Source: Planctomycetota bacterium
GTDB taxonomy: Bacteria > Planctomycetota > Phycisphaerae > Phycisphaerales > UBA1924
Direction of reading: 5' to 3'
Length of the DNA stretch: 64,000 nt
Assembly (NCBI GenBank): GCA_013285505.1
Contig: CP053450.1
Coordinates: 1,162,796 to 1,226,795, forward strand
Shown here: piece after piece, positions 9,716-18,446 of the stretch
Numbering within the stretch: the first letter of the stretch is position 1
Layout of the letters: every line of letters begins with the position of its first letter
Notes under the pieces: model-generated
Databases searched by the model: none
Seen by the model: only the letters and a program-made list of their open reading frames with translations
What the model was told of the DNA's origin: nothing
Made by a program: the position numbers and the translations under genes

Positions 9716-11164
9716 GGCTGGTCCCCCTCGGGCTTCTCGGTCGCGATGACGTTGCGCATCATGCGCGCGCGGACCTCGTCCTCGGCCGCCCGCAGCAGTT
9801 CGAGGGCGCGAGCCTCGAGTGCCGCATCGGTGAGGGCCGGGTCGGCCTCCACCTCGCGGCTGAGCCGGATGAGCCGCGTCCTGCACCCGCTCGAGGGCCA
9901 TCTTGTTGAAGGGCGACGAGGTCCGGCGGGGGACGTCCGGCGCGAGATCGATGTACATCCGTCCCTTGGGCTGGCCGCCGTAGAACTCGTCGGGCGCGTC
10001 GTAGATCGGGTCGTCCCAGTGTGCGCGCACGGGAGAGATGATGTCGCCCTCGGTGTAGAGCGAGCGGGACAGCTCCGGCGAGAGGTACAGGCGTTTGGCG
10101 TACTGCCAGAGCTCGTCGGGGTTCTCGGCGCTCTTGGGGATGCCCAGCATGGTGCCGCCCCAGACGCTGGTGCGCCGGCCGCCGGGCTCCCAGGCGGGCA
10201 GCGGCATGAGCTTGAGCTTTCCGGACAGCTCCGGCAGTTGCTGTCGCCAGATGTTGCTGAGCCAGTCGGGCATGAGGGCCGCGACGACGTAGCCGTCGAG
10301 CTTGAGCTTGTTGCCCGCGGCGCTGAACTCGGGCACATCGGCCGCGATGCGGTCGGGCCCGGCGACCCAGGTCGCCATGGTCGCGATGACGCGGGCGTTG
10401 GTCTCGGTGGCGAAGCTGACCATATCGTCGTCGTCGAAGAGGCCGTCGCCGGCCTGCAAGATGAGCGGCTCGATGTTGTCGATATAGGTCGGCCAGAAGC
10501 TGATGAGGTAGCGGTCGGGCGCGCCGTCTCCGTCGTTGTCGGCCATCAGCGGCCGCATGATCCGGGCGAAGTCGTCCCATGTCTCGATCTCGGCGACATC
10601 GATCCCCGCGGCCTCGACCAGATCGGCCCGGTAGCAGAGCATGACCGGGTGGACATCGTGCGGCAGGCCGAAGACGCGGCTGCGGTAGGTCCAGGGGCCG
10701 AAGGAGCTCTCGTTGATCGCGTCGAGCAGACCGTCCTCGCGCAGGCGGTCGGTCAGGTCGAGAAACCCGACCGACTCGACCGGCCCGCCGAAGGCCCGCG
10801 AGGCGACGCGGCGTTCGGCCTCGATCAGGTCGGCGACGGGGACGCCCGACATGAACCCGCCGAGCATGCGCCGTTCGAGCGCGGGGAGGCTGAGCGTCTC
10901 GATCCCCACCGAGCCCTGCGAGCCGTCCCGCTCCCACCCCTCGAGGATCGGCTCGTACATGCGCGCGTGCGGCGGGGCGAAGGTCCAGAGCGTGACGTCG
11001 GACTCCGCGCGGTCCTCGGGGAGGACGACGAGCACGGTCGAGACGATCGCCACGACCACGACCGCCCACCCGCCGAGTGAGAAGTATGAAAGCCACCCGG
11101 GCCTCGCGGCGAAGCGCGGGGCCCGGGTGGTGGTAGAGGTGGTGTGTGAGGCCTGCTGCTTCAT
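9712..11164 (-). CDS. Extracellular solute-binding protein of sugar ABC transporter, one frameshift
   Basis: About 483 residues, an SBP_bac_1-like periplasmic binding protein. After a basic Thr/Arg-rich start it has one hydrophobic helix (VVVVAIVSTVLVVL, about residues 34-47) and no lipobox cysteine, so it is either membrane-anchored by that helix or cleaved after it. DVTLWTFAPPHARMYEPIL begins the mature domain; DLIEAERRVA, WDDFARIMRP and SVWGGTMLGIPKS are family-like. The frame breaks at 9876-9883, where GACGCGGCTCATC should be GACGCGCTCATC, giving QDALIRLSREVEADP and a stop at 9712. The ATG at 11164 lies 29 bases after the PEP-CTERM gene. It should bind the sugar taken up by the two permeases. 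Confidence 0.88.
11093..11130 (-). promoter_or_regulatory. Long hairpin in the first codons of the solute-binding protein gene
   Basis: A 16-position stem with a 6-base loop (GCGAAG on the plus strand): arms 11093-11108 and 11115-11130 pair at 15 of 16 positions. In the minus-strand mRNA it starts about 35 bases after the ATG and is followed by CUUUC. It could slow translation or act as a processing/attenuation site separating the upstream PEP-CTERM gene from the transporter genes. It also codes protein (RAPRFAARPGW), so chance from GC-rich coding cannot be excluded. Confidence 0.4.
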
Positions 11165-11193
11165 GCGCAGATATTCACGCTCCGTTGCGGGGA

Positions 11194-11814
11194 TCAGGCG
11201 CGGCGGCGGCGGGTCGCGACGAGGCCACCGAGGCCGAGCAGCGCGGCGGACGCGGGTGCCGGGATCAGCGAGACGTTGTCGATGTGCGCCGCGCCGCCGT
11301 CGTTGAACGGCTGCAGGTAGAGGATGAACGCCTCGACCTGCACGGTGCCGGCCGGTGCGACGCCCGAGACCGGGGCGTTGTCGAACCAGGTGTCGGTGGC
11401 GAAGGTGCCGTCGAGGATGGTGCTCTCGGCGAAGCCGATCTCCGCGTCGGCGGCGTCCTTGAACACGATTTTCATGACCACCCAGTTGGCATCGGGCGCG
11501 CCGTTGCCGACCATCGCGTCGCCGCTCCAGTGGCGGGAGTAGGCGTCCATCTCCCAGGTCTGGCCGGGGGCGGCGACGAACTCCTGGAAGATGCCGGTGA
11601 CATCAAAGCCGCCGCTGAAGTTGCCGAACATCTTGGCGACGCCGTTGCCCTCGAAGGGGACGATCTCCGGCGGGTTGGCCGCCTCGGGGTAGGCGTTGCC
11701 GAAGACGTTCCATCCGTTGAGGCCGTCTTCGAAGCCGGGGTTGGTCAGCAGGTTCTGCCCGAAAGCGGACGTGGCGCCGCAGATGAGTGCGGCAACGGCA
11801 ATCTTGGTCTTCAT
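11194..11814 (-). CDS. Secreted PEP-CTERM-like protein with carbohydrate-binding-like jelly roll
   Basis: 206 residues, intact. A signal peptide MKTKIAVAALICGATSAFG leads to NLLTNPGFEDGLNGW, the usual start of CBM4/9-like or related jelly-roll modules. The C-terminus is a sorting signal: IPAPASAALLGLGGLVATRRRRA, that is a proline motif, one hydrophobic helix and a basic tail, as in PEP-CTERM proteins. The middle part (MFGNFSGG, GIFQEFVAAPGQTW, VAPAGTVQVEAFILYLQ) matches the dockerin protein at 14015-14764 almost along its whole length, so the two are paralogs with different anchors. It lies between lacI and the solute-binding protein in the sugar operon, which suggests surface capture of a polysaccharide; the ligand is not known. 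Confidence 0.85.
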   Translation of the reverse strand: MKTKIAVAALICGATSAFGQNLLTNPGFEDGLNGWNVFGNAYPEAANPPEIVPFEGNGVAKMFGNFSGGFDVTGIFQEFVAAPGQTWEMDAYSRHWSGDAMVGNGAPDANWVVMKIVFKDAADAEIGFAESTILDGTFATDTWFDNAPVSGVAPAGTVQVEAFILYLQPFNDGGAAHIDNVSLIPAPASAALLGLGGLVATRRRRA

Positions 11815-11891
11815 GGTCTTCTCTCCATCTCTCTTCTGGACATTGACGCTCGACGGGACACGCGCCCGTTCGGCGTGGACTGGACGTGGTG

Positions 11892-12959
11892 TTACTCTGC
11901 GCCGACGCTCGGTGCGCGGGACGCGGGCATGGCCGTCGATTCACTCACCGACCACGTGGTGTACCGGTGCTCCCGGTAGCTCGGGATCTCGCCGCCCGCG
12001 GCGAGCACCCGTGTGAGCCACCGCGAGGCCTCGAGCCCCATCTGGCGGGCGTCCTGACACACGGCGGTGTAGCGGGGGAACGTCTGCGCCCGGGCGTCGC
12101 CGTCGTCGAACCCGACGATCGACAGCTCACGCGGCACGGAGATCCCCCGGACCAGACAGCGGTGCATGGCACCGACCGTCGTCTGCGGGTCGGTGAAGTA
12201 GACCGCGGTGGGGGGGTTGGGCAGCGAGAGCAGGCGGTCGATGCTCGAGGCCCCGCCCGCCATGCTCGCCGGCGACTGGATCAGCAGCGCCGGGTCGAGC
12301 TCGATGCCGGCCTCTTCGAGGGCCTTGACGTAGCCGTTCCGGCGGTCACGGTGGTCGGAGTCGATCACGTTATGGACACCCAACGCGATCCGCCGGTGCC
12401 CGAGGTGGATGAGGTGCTCGACCGCCCGTTTGGAGTCCTCGAGCGAATCGGTGTAGATGTAGTTGAGCTTGGGGTGATCGCTGCGGTCGGCGATGAGCAT
12501 GCAGGGGAAGCCCTCGTCGGCGATCTCCTCGGCCATGCGCGACGACGGGTGGATGCGGCGCACGATCACGCCGCCCACGCCCTTGGCGCGGAAGAACTGC
12601 GAGTAGCTGTCGGCGGGGTCCTTGTCGCGTTGCACGTTGATGATGGTCACGTCGTAGCGCTGTTCGTTGACCCCGTCGAGGATGCCCGCGAGCATCGCCG
12701 ACTCGAAGTTGCCGTAGTCGGCCCGGACCGGGTCGGTCGGGTAGACCAGGCCGATCACGTTGGTGCGGCGTCGCCCGACGCGGGGCATGTAGCCGAGGTT
12801 GTCGGCCATCTGCACCACCCGTGACCGGGTCTCGGGGGAGACGTCCGGGTGGCTGTTGAGCGCACGCGAGACGGTGGCGACGGAGATGCCCAGCTCGCTG
12901 GCGAGCTTGCGGGCGGTTGTTGCTTTGGTGGTTCGGTTCTTGGCCACGGTGCGTCTCAC
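11892..12959 (-). CDS. LacI-family transcriptional regulator
   Basis: About 355 residues. The DNA-binding helix-turn-helix is TTARKLASELGISVATVSRA, with the hinge helix region DNLGYMPRVGRRRTN, then a periplasmic-binding-protein-like ligand domain (VIGLVYPTDPVRADYGNF, VGFDDGDARAQTFP). Start GTG 12957-12959 is chosen because an AAGGAAG site lies 7 bases upstream and the longer open frame to 13055 overlaps the pseudopilin; GTG 12947 is also possible. It lies inside the operon it probably controls (dockerin and pseudopilin upstream; PEP-CTERM protein, transporter and GH1 downstream). The likely effector is a glucoside or oligosaccharide. I did not find an obvious palindromic operator. Confidence 0.9.
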   Translation of the reverse strand: MRRTVAKNRTTKATTARKLASELGISVATVSRALNSHPDVSPETRSRVVQMADNLGYMPRVGRRRTNVIGLVYPTDPVRADYGNFESAMLAGILDGVNEQRYDVTIINVQRDKDPADSYSQFFRAKGVGGVIVRRIHPSSRMAEEIADEGFPCMLIADRSDHPKLNYIYTDSLEDSKRAVEHLIHLGHRRIALGVHNVIDSDHRDRRNGYVKALEEAGIELDPALLIQSPASMAGGASSIDRLLSLPNPPTAVYFTDPQTTVGAMHRCLVRGISVPRELSIVGFDDGDARAQTFPRYTAVCQDARQMGLEASRWLTRVLAAGGEIPSYREHRYTTWSVSESTAMPASRAPSVGAE

Positions 12960-12981
12960 GCTTCCTTGCGATTGGGGGTGC

Positions 12982-13920
12982 TCAGTCTTTTTCGACCCGT
13001 TCGTCGATGATCGACCACAGGACCTCGTACGTGCTCTTGACGGCGCTGTCGTCAACGAGCGTTGAACGTGCCTTGCGCTCGACGTGTCCGTCCACGAAGC
13101 CCATGTTGGCCCCGCCCTCCTGGCCGATCAGGTCCGAGTTGCGGCGGGGGTGACGGTACCACGGCATGTAGCTGCCGGGGCTGGGGATGTCTGCGTATTC
13201 CATCTCGGGGGCGTTGCGCCGCCAGGGGCCGGGGAACGCGCCGCTGCCGATGCCGTCGCCGGCACCGAAGCGTTCGGCGGGCGTGCCCTGCGAGCCCATC
13301 TCGCCGACGGTGAACCAGGTCGCGTCCGTCGGGGTGGAGCCCTCGGAGGGGAACAGGCCCCAGGCCTCGCCGAGCAGGAGCGTGCGGCTGCTGAAGTCGG
13401 TGCCGGAGTCGAACCCTCGCCCGCGGTCGGCCTCGTCGGGGTCGTTGGCGTTCTGGCCCGGCTTGTACGTGATCGGCCCGCTGGGGCCGTTCCGCCACGC
13501 ACCGGCCGAGGTGGCCCAGTAGTTCATGGTGTACGACCTCCCGCCCTGCGGGTGGGAGGGGCAGAGCAGGACGCCGCCGCCGACGGTGATGTTCTCGATG
13601 TTGTTGTAGCCGATGTTGCTGTAGTCCACGTTGGGGAGGTAGGCACCGATCCGGGCCTCGTCGTACCAGTGCATGCTCAGCTTCCCCGTGTCGGGGTCGG
13701 GGATGCGGAAGAGCGAGGGGGGGAACTTGTCGCGGAAGTCGGCCGAGTAGTTGATGAGCGCCAGCGTGACCTGCCGCATGCTCGATGCGCACTTGATGGT
13801 TCGGGCCGAGTCGCGGGCCTTGCCCAGGGCCGGCAGCAGGATGCCGATCAGCAGCGCGATGATCGCGATGACAACCAAGAGCTCGATCAGAGTGAAGCCG
13901 CGTCGCGGGGTGCCGGGCAT
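12982..13920 (-). CDS. Prepilin-type N-terminal cleavage protein (pseudopilin-like, DUF1559-like)
   Basis: 312 residues. The type IV pilin-like leader [20 protein letters not shown] is cut by prepilin peptidase between G and F, with the fifth-residue glutamate present; the hydrophobic helix follows. The C-terminal region shows [16 protein letters not shown], the GFVDGHV motif characteristic of the large planctomycete pseudopilin family. The ATG at 13918-13920 starts 8 residues before the cleavage motif. The gene is 22 bases upstream of lacI and probably co-transcribed with it. Such proteins are numerous in planctomycetes and their function is unknown; linkage to a sugar-uptake operon suggests a role in surface binding or secretion. 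Confidence 0.88.
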   Translation of the reverse strand: MPGTPRRGFTLIELLVVIAIIALLIGILLPALGKARDSARTIKCASSMRQVTLALINYSADFRDKFPPSLFRIPDPDTGKLSMHWYDEARIGAYLPNVDYSNIGYNNIENITVGGGVLLCPSHPQGGRSYTMNYWATSAGAWRNGPSGPITYKPGQNANDPDEADRGRGFDSGTDFSSRTLLLGEAWGLFPSEGSTPTDATWFTVGEMGSQGTPAERFGAGDGIGSGAFPGPWRRNAPEMEYADIPSPGSYMPWYRHPRRNSDLIGQEGGANMGFVDGHVERKARSTLVDDSAVKSTYEVLWSIIDERVEKD

Positions 13921-13964
13921 GGTCGATCTCCGTGAGTGACTCGGGCAAGGTTCCAGAGCGGAAG

Positions 13965-13994
13965 GCCGCCGCCGGGCTTTCACGCGGCGGCGGC
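13965..13994 (-). terminator. GC-rich hairpin after the dockerin gene
   Basis: Perfect 10-base arms (13965-13974 and 13985-13994, GCC repeats against GGC repeats) with a 10-base loop, 20 bases downstream of the dockerin stop. On the minus strand it is followed by CTTCC rather than a full T-run, so it is a weak terminator or a transcript-end stabiliser. Confidence 0.45.
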
Positions 13995-14014
13995 TGGGAG
14001 GCTGGGTTTCGGGC

Positions 14015-14764
14015 TTAGCAGCCGGCGTTCCAGAGGTTCAGGAAGCAGATCACGTCCTGCGTGTTGATGCTGGAATCGTCGTTGCAGTCCGCGGTCGAGT
14101 CCCTTGCGTTCCAGGCGTTCAGGAACGCGATCACGTCCTGCGTGTTCACGCTGGAGTCGCCGTTGAAGTCGGCGTAGCAGGAGGGCTCGTCGAGGTCCAG
14201 GCTGGCCTTGTCGAAGAACATGGCGCCGGGCGCGCCGAAGGGGAACTCGTCGGTGGCGAACTGGATGAAGAGCACGAAGAAGTCGACGCTGACGGTGCCG
14301 GCCGGTGCCGTGGCGGTGATCGAGTCCTCGATCCACTGATCGAGCGGGGAGTTCGCGTCGAGCACGGTCTTGGCGTCGGCCAGGATCTCGGCGCCGTTGG
14401 CGTCGCGCCAGCTGAGGATGAGCAGCGCGATGTTGTCGCCGGCCATGGCGTCGTCGCTGCGGTGCAGCACGTTGATGGTGGCGGTGTAGGTGTCGCCCTC
14501 GCTGGCCGCCACACTCTGGAAGACACCAGAGTCGCTCTGCTGCTGACCGTCGAAGTTGCCGAAGATCTTGCCGCACCCGGTGCCGTCGAGCGGCGGCTGG
14601 TAGTTGGGGTCTTCGACCAGGAAGATGTTGCCGCCGAACTGGTCCCAGTTCTCGAAGGTGGTCTGGAAGCCGGGATCGTCGAAGCTCGGGTTGAGCAATT
14701 GTGCGGAACTCATGCTGGCGAGCGTGCAGACAAGAGCGGCGGGCGCGGCTGCGGTGCGGAACAT
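14015..14764 (-). CDS. Secreted protein with GC-type dockerin domain
   Basis: 249 residues, intact. After a signal peptide ending in SMSSA, the mature protein starts [12 protein letters not shown] and carries a jelly-roll-like domain paralogous to the PEP-CTERM protein at 11194-11814 (shared: [40 protein letters not shown]). The C-terminus (about residues 195-249) holds two dockerin/EF-hand-like repeats, [20 protein letters not shown] and [17 protein letters not shown], and ends NLWNAGC; the framing Cys and the final GC are the mark of the GC-type dockerin found in Phycisphaerae and other planctomycetes. In this class the module is thought to attach proteins to a surface or scaffold; no cohesin is visible in the window. 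It is upstream of and co-directional with the sugar operon. Confidence 0.88.
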   Translation of the reverse strand: MFRTAAAPAALVCTLASMSSAQLLNPSFDDPGFQTTFENWDQFGGNIFLVEDPNYQPPLDGTGCGKIFGNFDGQQQSDSGVFQSVAASEGDTYTATINVLHRSDDAMAGDNIALLILSWRDANGAEILADAKTVLDANSPLDQWIEDSITATAPAGTVSVDFFVLFIQFATDEFPFGAPGAMFFDKASLDLDEPSCYADFNGDSSVNTQDVIAFLNAWNARDSTADCNDDSSINTQDVICFLNLWNAGC

Positions 14765-15358
14765 GTGGGTCTCCTCGGTCGGTGGTTATCGGGTCTGATT
14801 CGCTGCGCCTCATGGCACTAGCATTACTGGAATTGTTTCGGTAGCGTAACGGAATCTGGTGTCTCTGCAAACCGGGTTGGGCATTTTCTCGCGTTTTTTC
14901 CCTGAAACGACCCTGCTCCGCTCGGTCTGTCCCATGCGGTGAATGCTGCAATCGTTCCAGAAAGCCCGCTTGCGGCGATCTTTGGGGCGGGTGGAGACCG
15001 CCTGCCGCGGCATCGGCCTCGCAAAACCAGTGATAATCCGAGCATACTCCGAGATACAAGCGGTTCCATTGGCACAGGTGGCTCAGCCCCCGGAACAGGT
15101 GATGAGGACAGATCGCGCAGGCGGAGGGTGCCCCATCGCCCGCAGCCTCCCGCCGAGCGTTCGCCGACATCCCCGGTTGCGATGCAGTGCCGGGAAACTT
15201 CACGATCACCGGCTCCGCCCGTGGCGGGCCTCGGGATCCAGACGGGCCGGCCCCAGTCCGGCCCCGTCGGCTACGCGTGCTCGGCGGCCGGTCCCGTCCA
15301 CGGGCGTCGTGCCGGGTATTCAGCCACGTAGAATTGTCCGGGGACATGGAGCAAGACA
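14765..15358. other. 594-base intergenic region between dockerin and rhodanese genes
   Basis: A divergent intergenic gap with mixed base composition; the 14815-15090 part is lower in GC than the surroundings. Open frames on both strands here have no start-site support and no recognisable protein features. I see no tRNA, riboswitch or repeat that I can support. The promoters of both flanking genes should be here. Confidence 0.4.
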
Positions 15359-15928
15359 ATGGCAGAAACGCAGCAGAAGAGTCCGGTCACGAACCTCGCG
15401 CCGGAGGAAGTCTCTCGATGGCTCGATGACGGCGGTGCCGTGCTGGTCGATGTCCGTGAGCCATTCGAGCACGCCGAGGAGCGCATCGCCGACGCCAAGC
15501 ACGCGCCGCTCTCGAAGTTCGATCCCGATGCGGTGCGGGCGGCCCACCCAGACTCGAAAGTGGTGTTCCACTGCCGCTCGGGCAAGCGTTCGGCCGACGC
15601 GGCGAGCCGCTTTGCTCGCGATGGTGAGACCACGTATCACCTCGCGGGCGGCATCGAGGCGTGGAAGGCCGCGGGCCATCCCACGGTGCGTCCGGCCAAG
15701 GCCGCCCGGATCCCGGTCATGCGCCAGGTGCAGATCGCCGCCGGATCGCTCGTGACCCTCGGCGTGGTGCTCGGGCTTCTGGTCTCCCCCTGGTTCCTTG
15801 CGTTGTCCGCGTTTGTCGGCTGCGGGCTGATGTTCGCGGGGGCGACGGGCTGGTGCGGGATGGCGCTCTTTCTGGGCAAGATGCCGTGGAACCGCGTGAG
15901 TGCCTCAGGAGCGTCCTGCGCCGCGTAG
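15359..15928 (+). CDS. Rhodanese-domain protein with C-terminal two-helix membrane domain (YgaP-like)
   Basis: 189 residues. Residues about 10-105 form a single rhodanese domain with the active-site cysteine loop HCRSGKRS and the motif VLVDVREPFEHAEERI. After a linker, residues about 120-175 form two hydrophobic helices and a CGLMFAGATGWCGMAL segment like the DUF2892 domain of E. coli YgaP. YgaP-type proteins are inner-membrane sulfurtransferases. The ATG at 15359 has a weak GGAG about 10 bases upstream. It stands alone on the plus strand between surface-protein genes. Confidence 0.9.
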   Translation: MAETQQKSPVTNLAPEEVSRWLDDGGAVLVDVREPFEHAEERIADAKHAPLSKFDPDAVRAAHPDSKVVFHCRSGKRSADAASRFARDGETTYHLAGGIEAWKAAGHPTVRPAKAARIPVMRQVQIAAGSLVTLGVVLGLLVSPWFLALSAFVGCGLMFAGATGWCGMALFLGKMPWNRVSASGASCAA

Positions 15929-16090
15929 CGGTTCGCGTTCGCGCCGTGTCCGTCCTGCTCGTGAGGCGCCCGCAAAGGCACCGGCCGCGCCCGAACTCTG
16001 AGAGTCCGGCGCAGCCGGAGGGGTGGGGTTGGACTACAGGTCCGCGGCGTTGTTTCGGCCGCGATGGTGACCGCGGCCGTGCGGCCGGGC

Positions 16091-16768
16091 TTAGCGGCGG
16101 CGACGCACGGTGACGAGCGCACCGAGGCTGAGCAGGGCCATCGAGCCCGGCGCGGGGACGATGTTGAAGCGGACGTCGGCGATGAACGCGCCGTCATTGT
16201 CGGCGTACGCCCCGGGCTCACCGGTGAAGAAGCCCGCGTCGGCGAAGCCGAGGAAGAACCGTGTTGCGCCCGCGGGCACCATGAATTCCTGCAGCGTCGA
16301 GCCGTCGGCCCAGCCGTCACCGATGAAGAACGACTGGCCGATCTCCGGCGCCAGCGACGCGAACTCAGAGCCCAGGTCGTAGAAGTCCAGACGGGAGGGA
16401 GTGCCGCTCTCTTCGGGCAGGTCGTCGGTCAGGAAGACGCCCACCAGGGGCAGCGTCGCGGGGTGGACCAGGCCCGAGATGCCCTGGAACGAGCTGATGT
16501 CGGTGTCGTTGAGGGTGGAGGTGTTGCCGTCGGGGCCCGCCCATTCCAGGGTGTGGTGCGCACGCACCAGGCCGGTCACTTCGGGAAGCGTGACGAAGTT
16601 GGCACCGTCCGGCACCGCGAGCATGGGCGGCAGCTGGCCGTCCAGCGTCGGGACGTCACGCCCGGCGTCGAAGATCGCGGCCTTTCCGTCCACGGGCACG
16701 ATGTCGGCCGCGGCGATCTGGGCAATCCCTGCGAGCGCGACGATTCCAATGAGTTTGTTGTTGAGCAT
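16091..16768 (-). CDS. Secreted PEP-CTERM-like protein of unknown function
   Basis: 225 residues from the ATG at 16766-16768 (MLNNKLIGIVALAGIAQIAAA, a signal peptide) preceded by GGGAGGAG. The C-terminus VPAPGSMALLSLGALVTVRRRR is a PEP-CTERM-type sorting signal: PAP motif, hydrophobic helix, arginine tail. The exported part has no domain I recognise; LVGVFLTDDLPEE and ATRFFLGFADAGFFTGEPGAYADNDG resemble secreted proteins with a PA14- or lectin-like beta fold often found with this anchor, where the AYADNDGAF element precedes the signal. Not related by eye to the jelly-roll pair at 11194-14764. Confidence 0.8.
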   Translation of the reverse strand: MLNNKLIGIVALAGIAQIAAADIVPVDGKAAIFDAGRDVPTLDGQLPPMLAVPDGANFVTLPEVTGLVRAHHTLEWAGPDGNTSTLNDTDISSFQGISGLVHPATLPLVGVFLTDDLPEESGTPSRLDFYDLGSEFASLAPEIGQSFFIGDGWADGSTLQEFMVPAGATRFFLGFADAGFFTGEPGAYADNDGAFIADVRFNIVPAPGSMALLSLGALVTVRRRR

Positions 16769-16943
16769 GGCTTCTCTCCTCCCCACCGATTTGCAATTGT
16801 CGTACGAAGCCCAATGCAAACACTGGGCATGCCGTCAACTCAAACATGCCACGGAAGTGGAGCTCTGCCAGAGACTTAGAGCGTTTTTGGAGAGAAGCGA
16901 ATCTGGGGAATTTGTCAGCGGATCGCGATCTGCACAAGAAAGC

Positions 16944-16969
16944 AGCCGCCCGGGTGCTTCCGGGCGGCT
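16944..16969 (-). terminator. Rho-independent terminator of gdhA
   Basis: A perfect 10-base-pair stem (AGCCGCCCGG / CCGGGCGGCT) with a 6-base loop, about 70 bases downstream of the gdhA stop. On the minus strand it is followed by GCTTTCTTG, a short T-rich tract. Confidence 0.75.
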
Positions 16970-17037
16970 GTGGTAATTTGGGCAAATTGGATCTGGTCAG
17001 GCCCGAGATTCTCGGACCTTGTGCCTGCGGGCCGGGA

Positions 17038-18372
17038 TCAGGGGAAGATGCCGCGGACCGAGTAGGCCTTGCCGATGTGATCGAGTGCCGCGATGTAGGC
17101 CGCGGTCCGCAGATCGACGCCGTACTTCTGGCGGGCGACGACGGTGCGTCGTGCGGCCATGACCATGTGGCGGTTGAGCTCGCGGTCGACCTGCTCGATG
17201 TCCCAGTAGCTGCTGGTCTTGTTCTGGACCCACTCGAAGTAGGACACGGCCACGCCGCCGGCGTTGGCCAGGATGGCGGGGATGACCTCGATGCCGCGTT
17301 CGCTGAGCACGCGGTCGCCCTCGGGCGTGCAGGGGGCGTTGGCGCCCTCGGCGATGATCTTGGCGTTGATCATCGCGGCCTCGCGGTCGGTGATCATCTG
17401 CTCAAGCGCGGCGGGGATGAGCACATCCACCTGCGTCTGGTAGAACTCGTCGGTGGTGATCGCGTCGCCCGCGAACCCGGCGACGCCGCCGTGCTTCTCG
17501 CAGTGCTCGGCGAGACGGTGGGCGTCCAGACCCTTGTCGTCGCGGATCGCGCCGGTGTGGTCGGCGACGGCGACGATCTTGGCGTCCATGTCGTGCAGGA
17601 TGCGTCCGGCCCACGAGCCCACGTTGCCGTAACCAAGAAGACTCACCCGCATGCCCTTGGTCTCCAGCCCGACCTCGGGGAGGAGCTCGACGAGGGTGTC
17701 TACGACGCCCTGGCCGGTGGCCTTGGTGCGGCCGAGCGATCCGCCGAACTCGACGGGTTTACCGGTGACTACGCGGAGCCCGTCGTTGGCGGCCTTGCCC
17801 TCGTTGGACATCATGTACGTGTCGGCGAACCACGCCATGTTCTGCGCGCTGGTGCCGACATCGGGCGCGGGGATGTCGTACTCGGGCCCGATGATGTTCA
17901 TGATCGCCGAGCAGAAGCGGCGGGTGATGCGTTCCATCTCGCGGGCGGAGTGCTCGCGGGGGTTGACCTTGACGCCGCCCTTGCCGCCGCCGAAGGGCAC
18001 GCGGACCAGCGAGCACTTCATGGTCATCAGCAGCGCGAGGCTCTTGACGTCGTCGAGGTGGACGTCGTGGTGGAACCGGATGCCGCCCTTGTAGGGGCCG
18101 AGCGCGTTGTTGTGCTGGACGCGGTAGCCCTTGAACAGCCTGTGGTGCCCGTCGTCCATCCGCACCGGGAAGTGGACCATGACCTCGTTCTTGGGCTGCG
18201 CGAGGATGATCTTGACGCGGTGCTTCAGGTCGATGATGTCCGCCGCGTGGAGCATCGTCTCCACCGTCTGGTGGTAGAGGTTGTTGGGGTCCTGCGGGAA
18301 GTCGAGTTCCTTGAAGATGGGGTTGGAGTATTCCGCGGCGGACTCATTGGCGGACACGGCTGTGGTGCTCAT
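17038..18372 (-). CDS. gdhA: Glutamate dehydrogenase (Glu/Leu/Phe/Val dehydrogenase family)
   Basis: 444 residues, intact, a normal length for the hexameric enzyme that interconverts glutamate with 2-oxoglutarate and ammonia. The catalytic-lysine loop is VPFGGGKGGVKVNP (about residue 125), preceded by NALGPYKGGIRFH. The nucleotide-binding Rossmann fold contains LLGYGNVGSWAG (about residue 240). EGANAPCTPEG and ILANAGGVAVSYFEW are conserved family segments. Coenzyme preference cannot be fixed by eye. It is transcribed divergently from the 18447 gene with a 74-base gap and has its own terminator. Confidence 0.95.
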   Translation of the reverse strand: MSTTAVSANESAAEYSNPIFKELDFPQDPNNLYHQTVETMLHAADIIDLKHRVKIILAQPKNEVMVHFPVRMDDGHHRLFKGYRVQHNNALGPYKGGIRFHHDVHLDDVKSLALLMTMKCSLVRVPFGGGKGGVKVNPREHSAREMERITRRFCSAIMNIIGPEYDIPAPDVGTSAQNMAWFADTYMMSNEGKAANDGLRVVTGKPVEFGGSLGRTKATGQGVVDTLVELLPEVGLETKGMRVSLLGYGNVGSWAGRILHDMDAKIVAVADHTGAIRDDKGLDAHRLAEHCEKHGGVAGFAGDAITTDEFYQTQVDVLIPAALEQMITDREAAMINAKIIAEGANAPCTPEGDRVLSERGIEVIPAILANAGGVAVSYFEWVQNKTSSYWDIEQVDRELNRHMVMAARRTVVARQKYGVDLRTAAYIAALDHIGKAYSVRGIFP

Positions 18373-18446
18373 GGCTATCCTCCGGTAACGACGTTGACGA
18401 CCCCGCTGATCCCTCCGCGAACCAACGGGGTGGTCGAGGAATCCAG

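Noticed and set aside
8771-11080. A 769-codon plus-strand open frame opposite the sugar transporter genes
   Set aside because: It is antisense to a well-supported permease and binding-protein operon, has no recognisable domain, and its His/Glu/Arg/Gly-rich text is what the complement of high-GC coding gives.
16058-16081. An 8-base GC hairpin downstream of the rhodanese gene as a terminator
   Set aside because: It is 130 bases from the stop and has no T-run on either strand.
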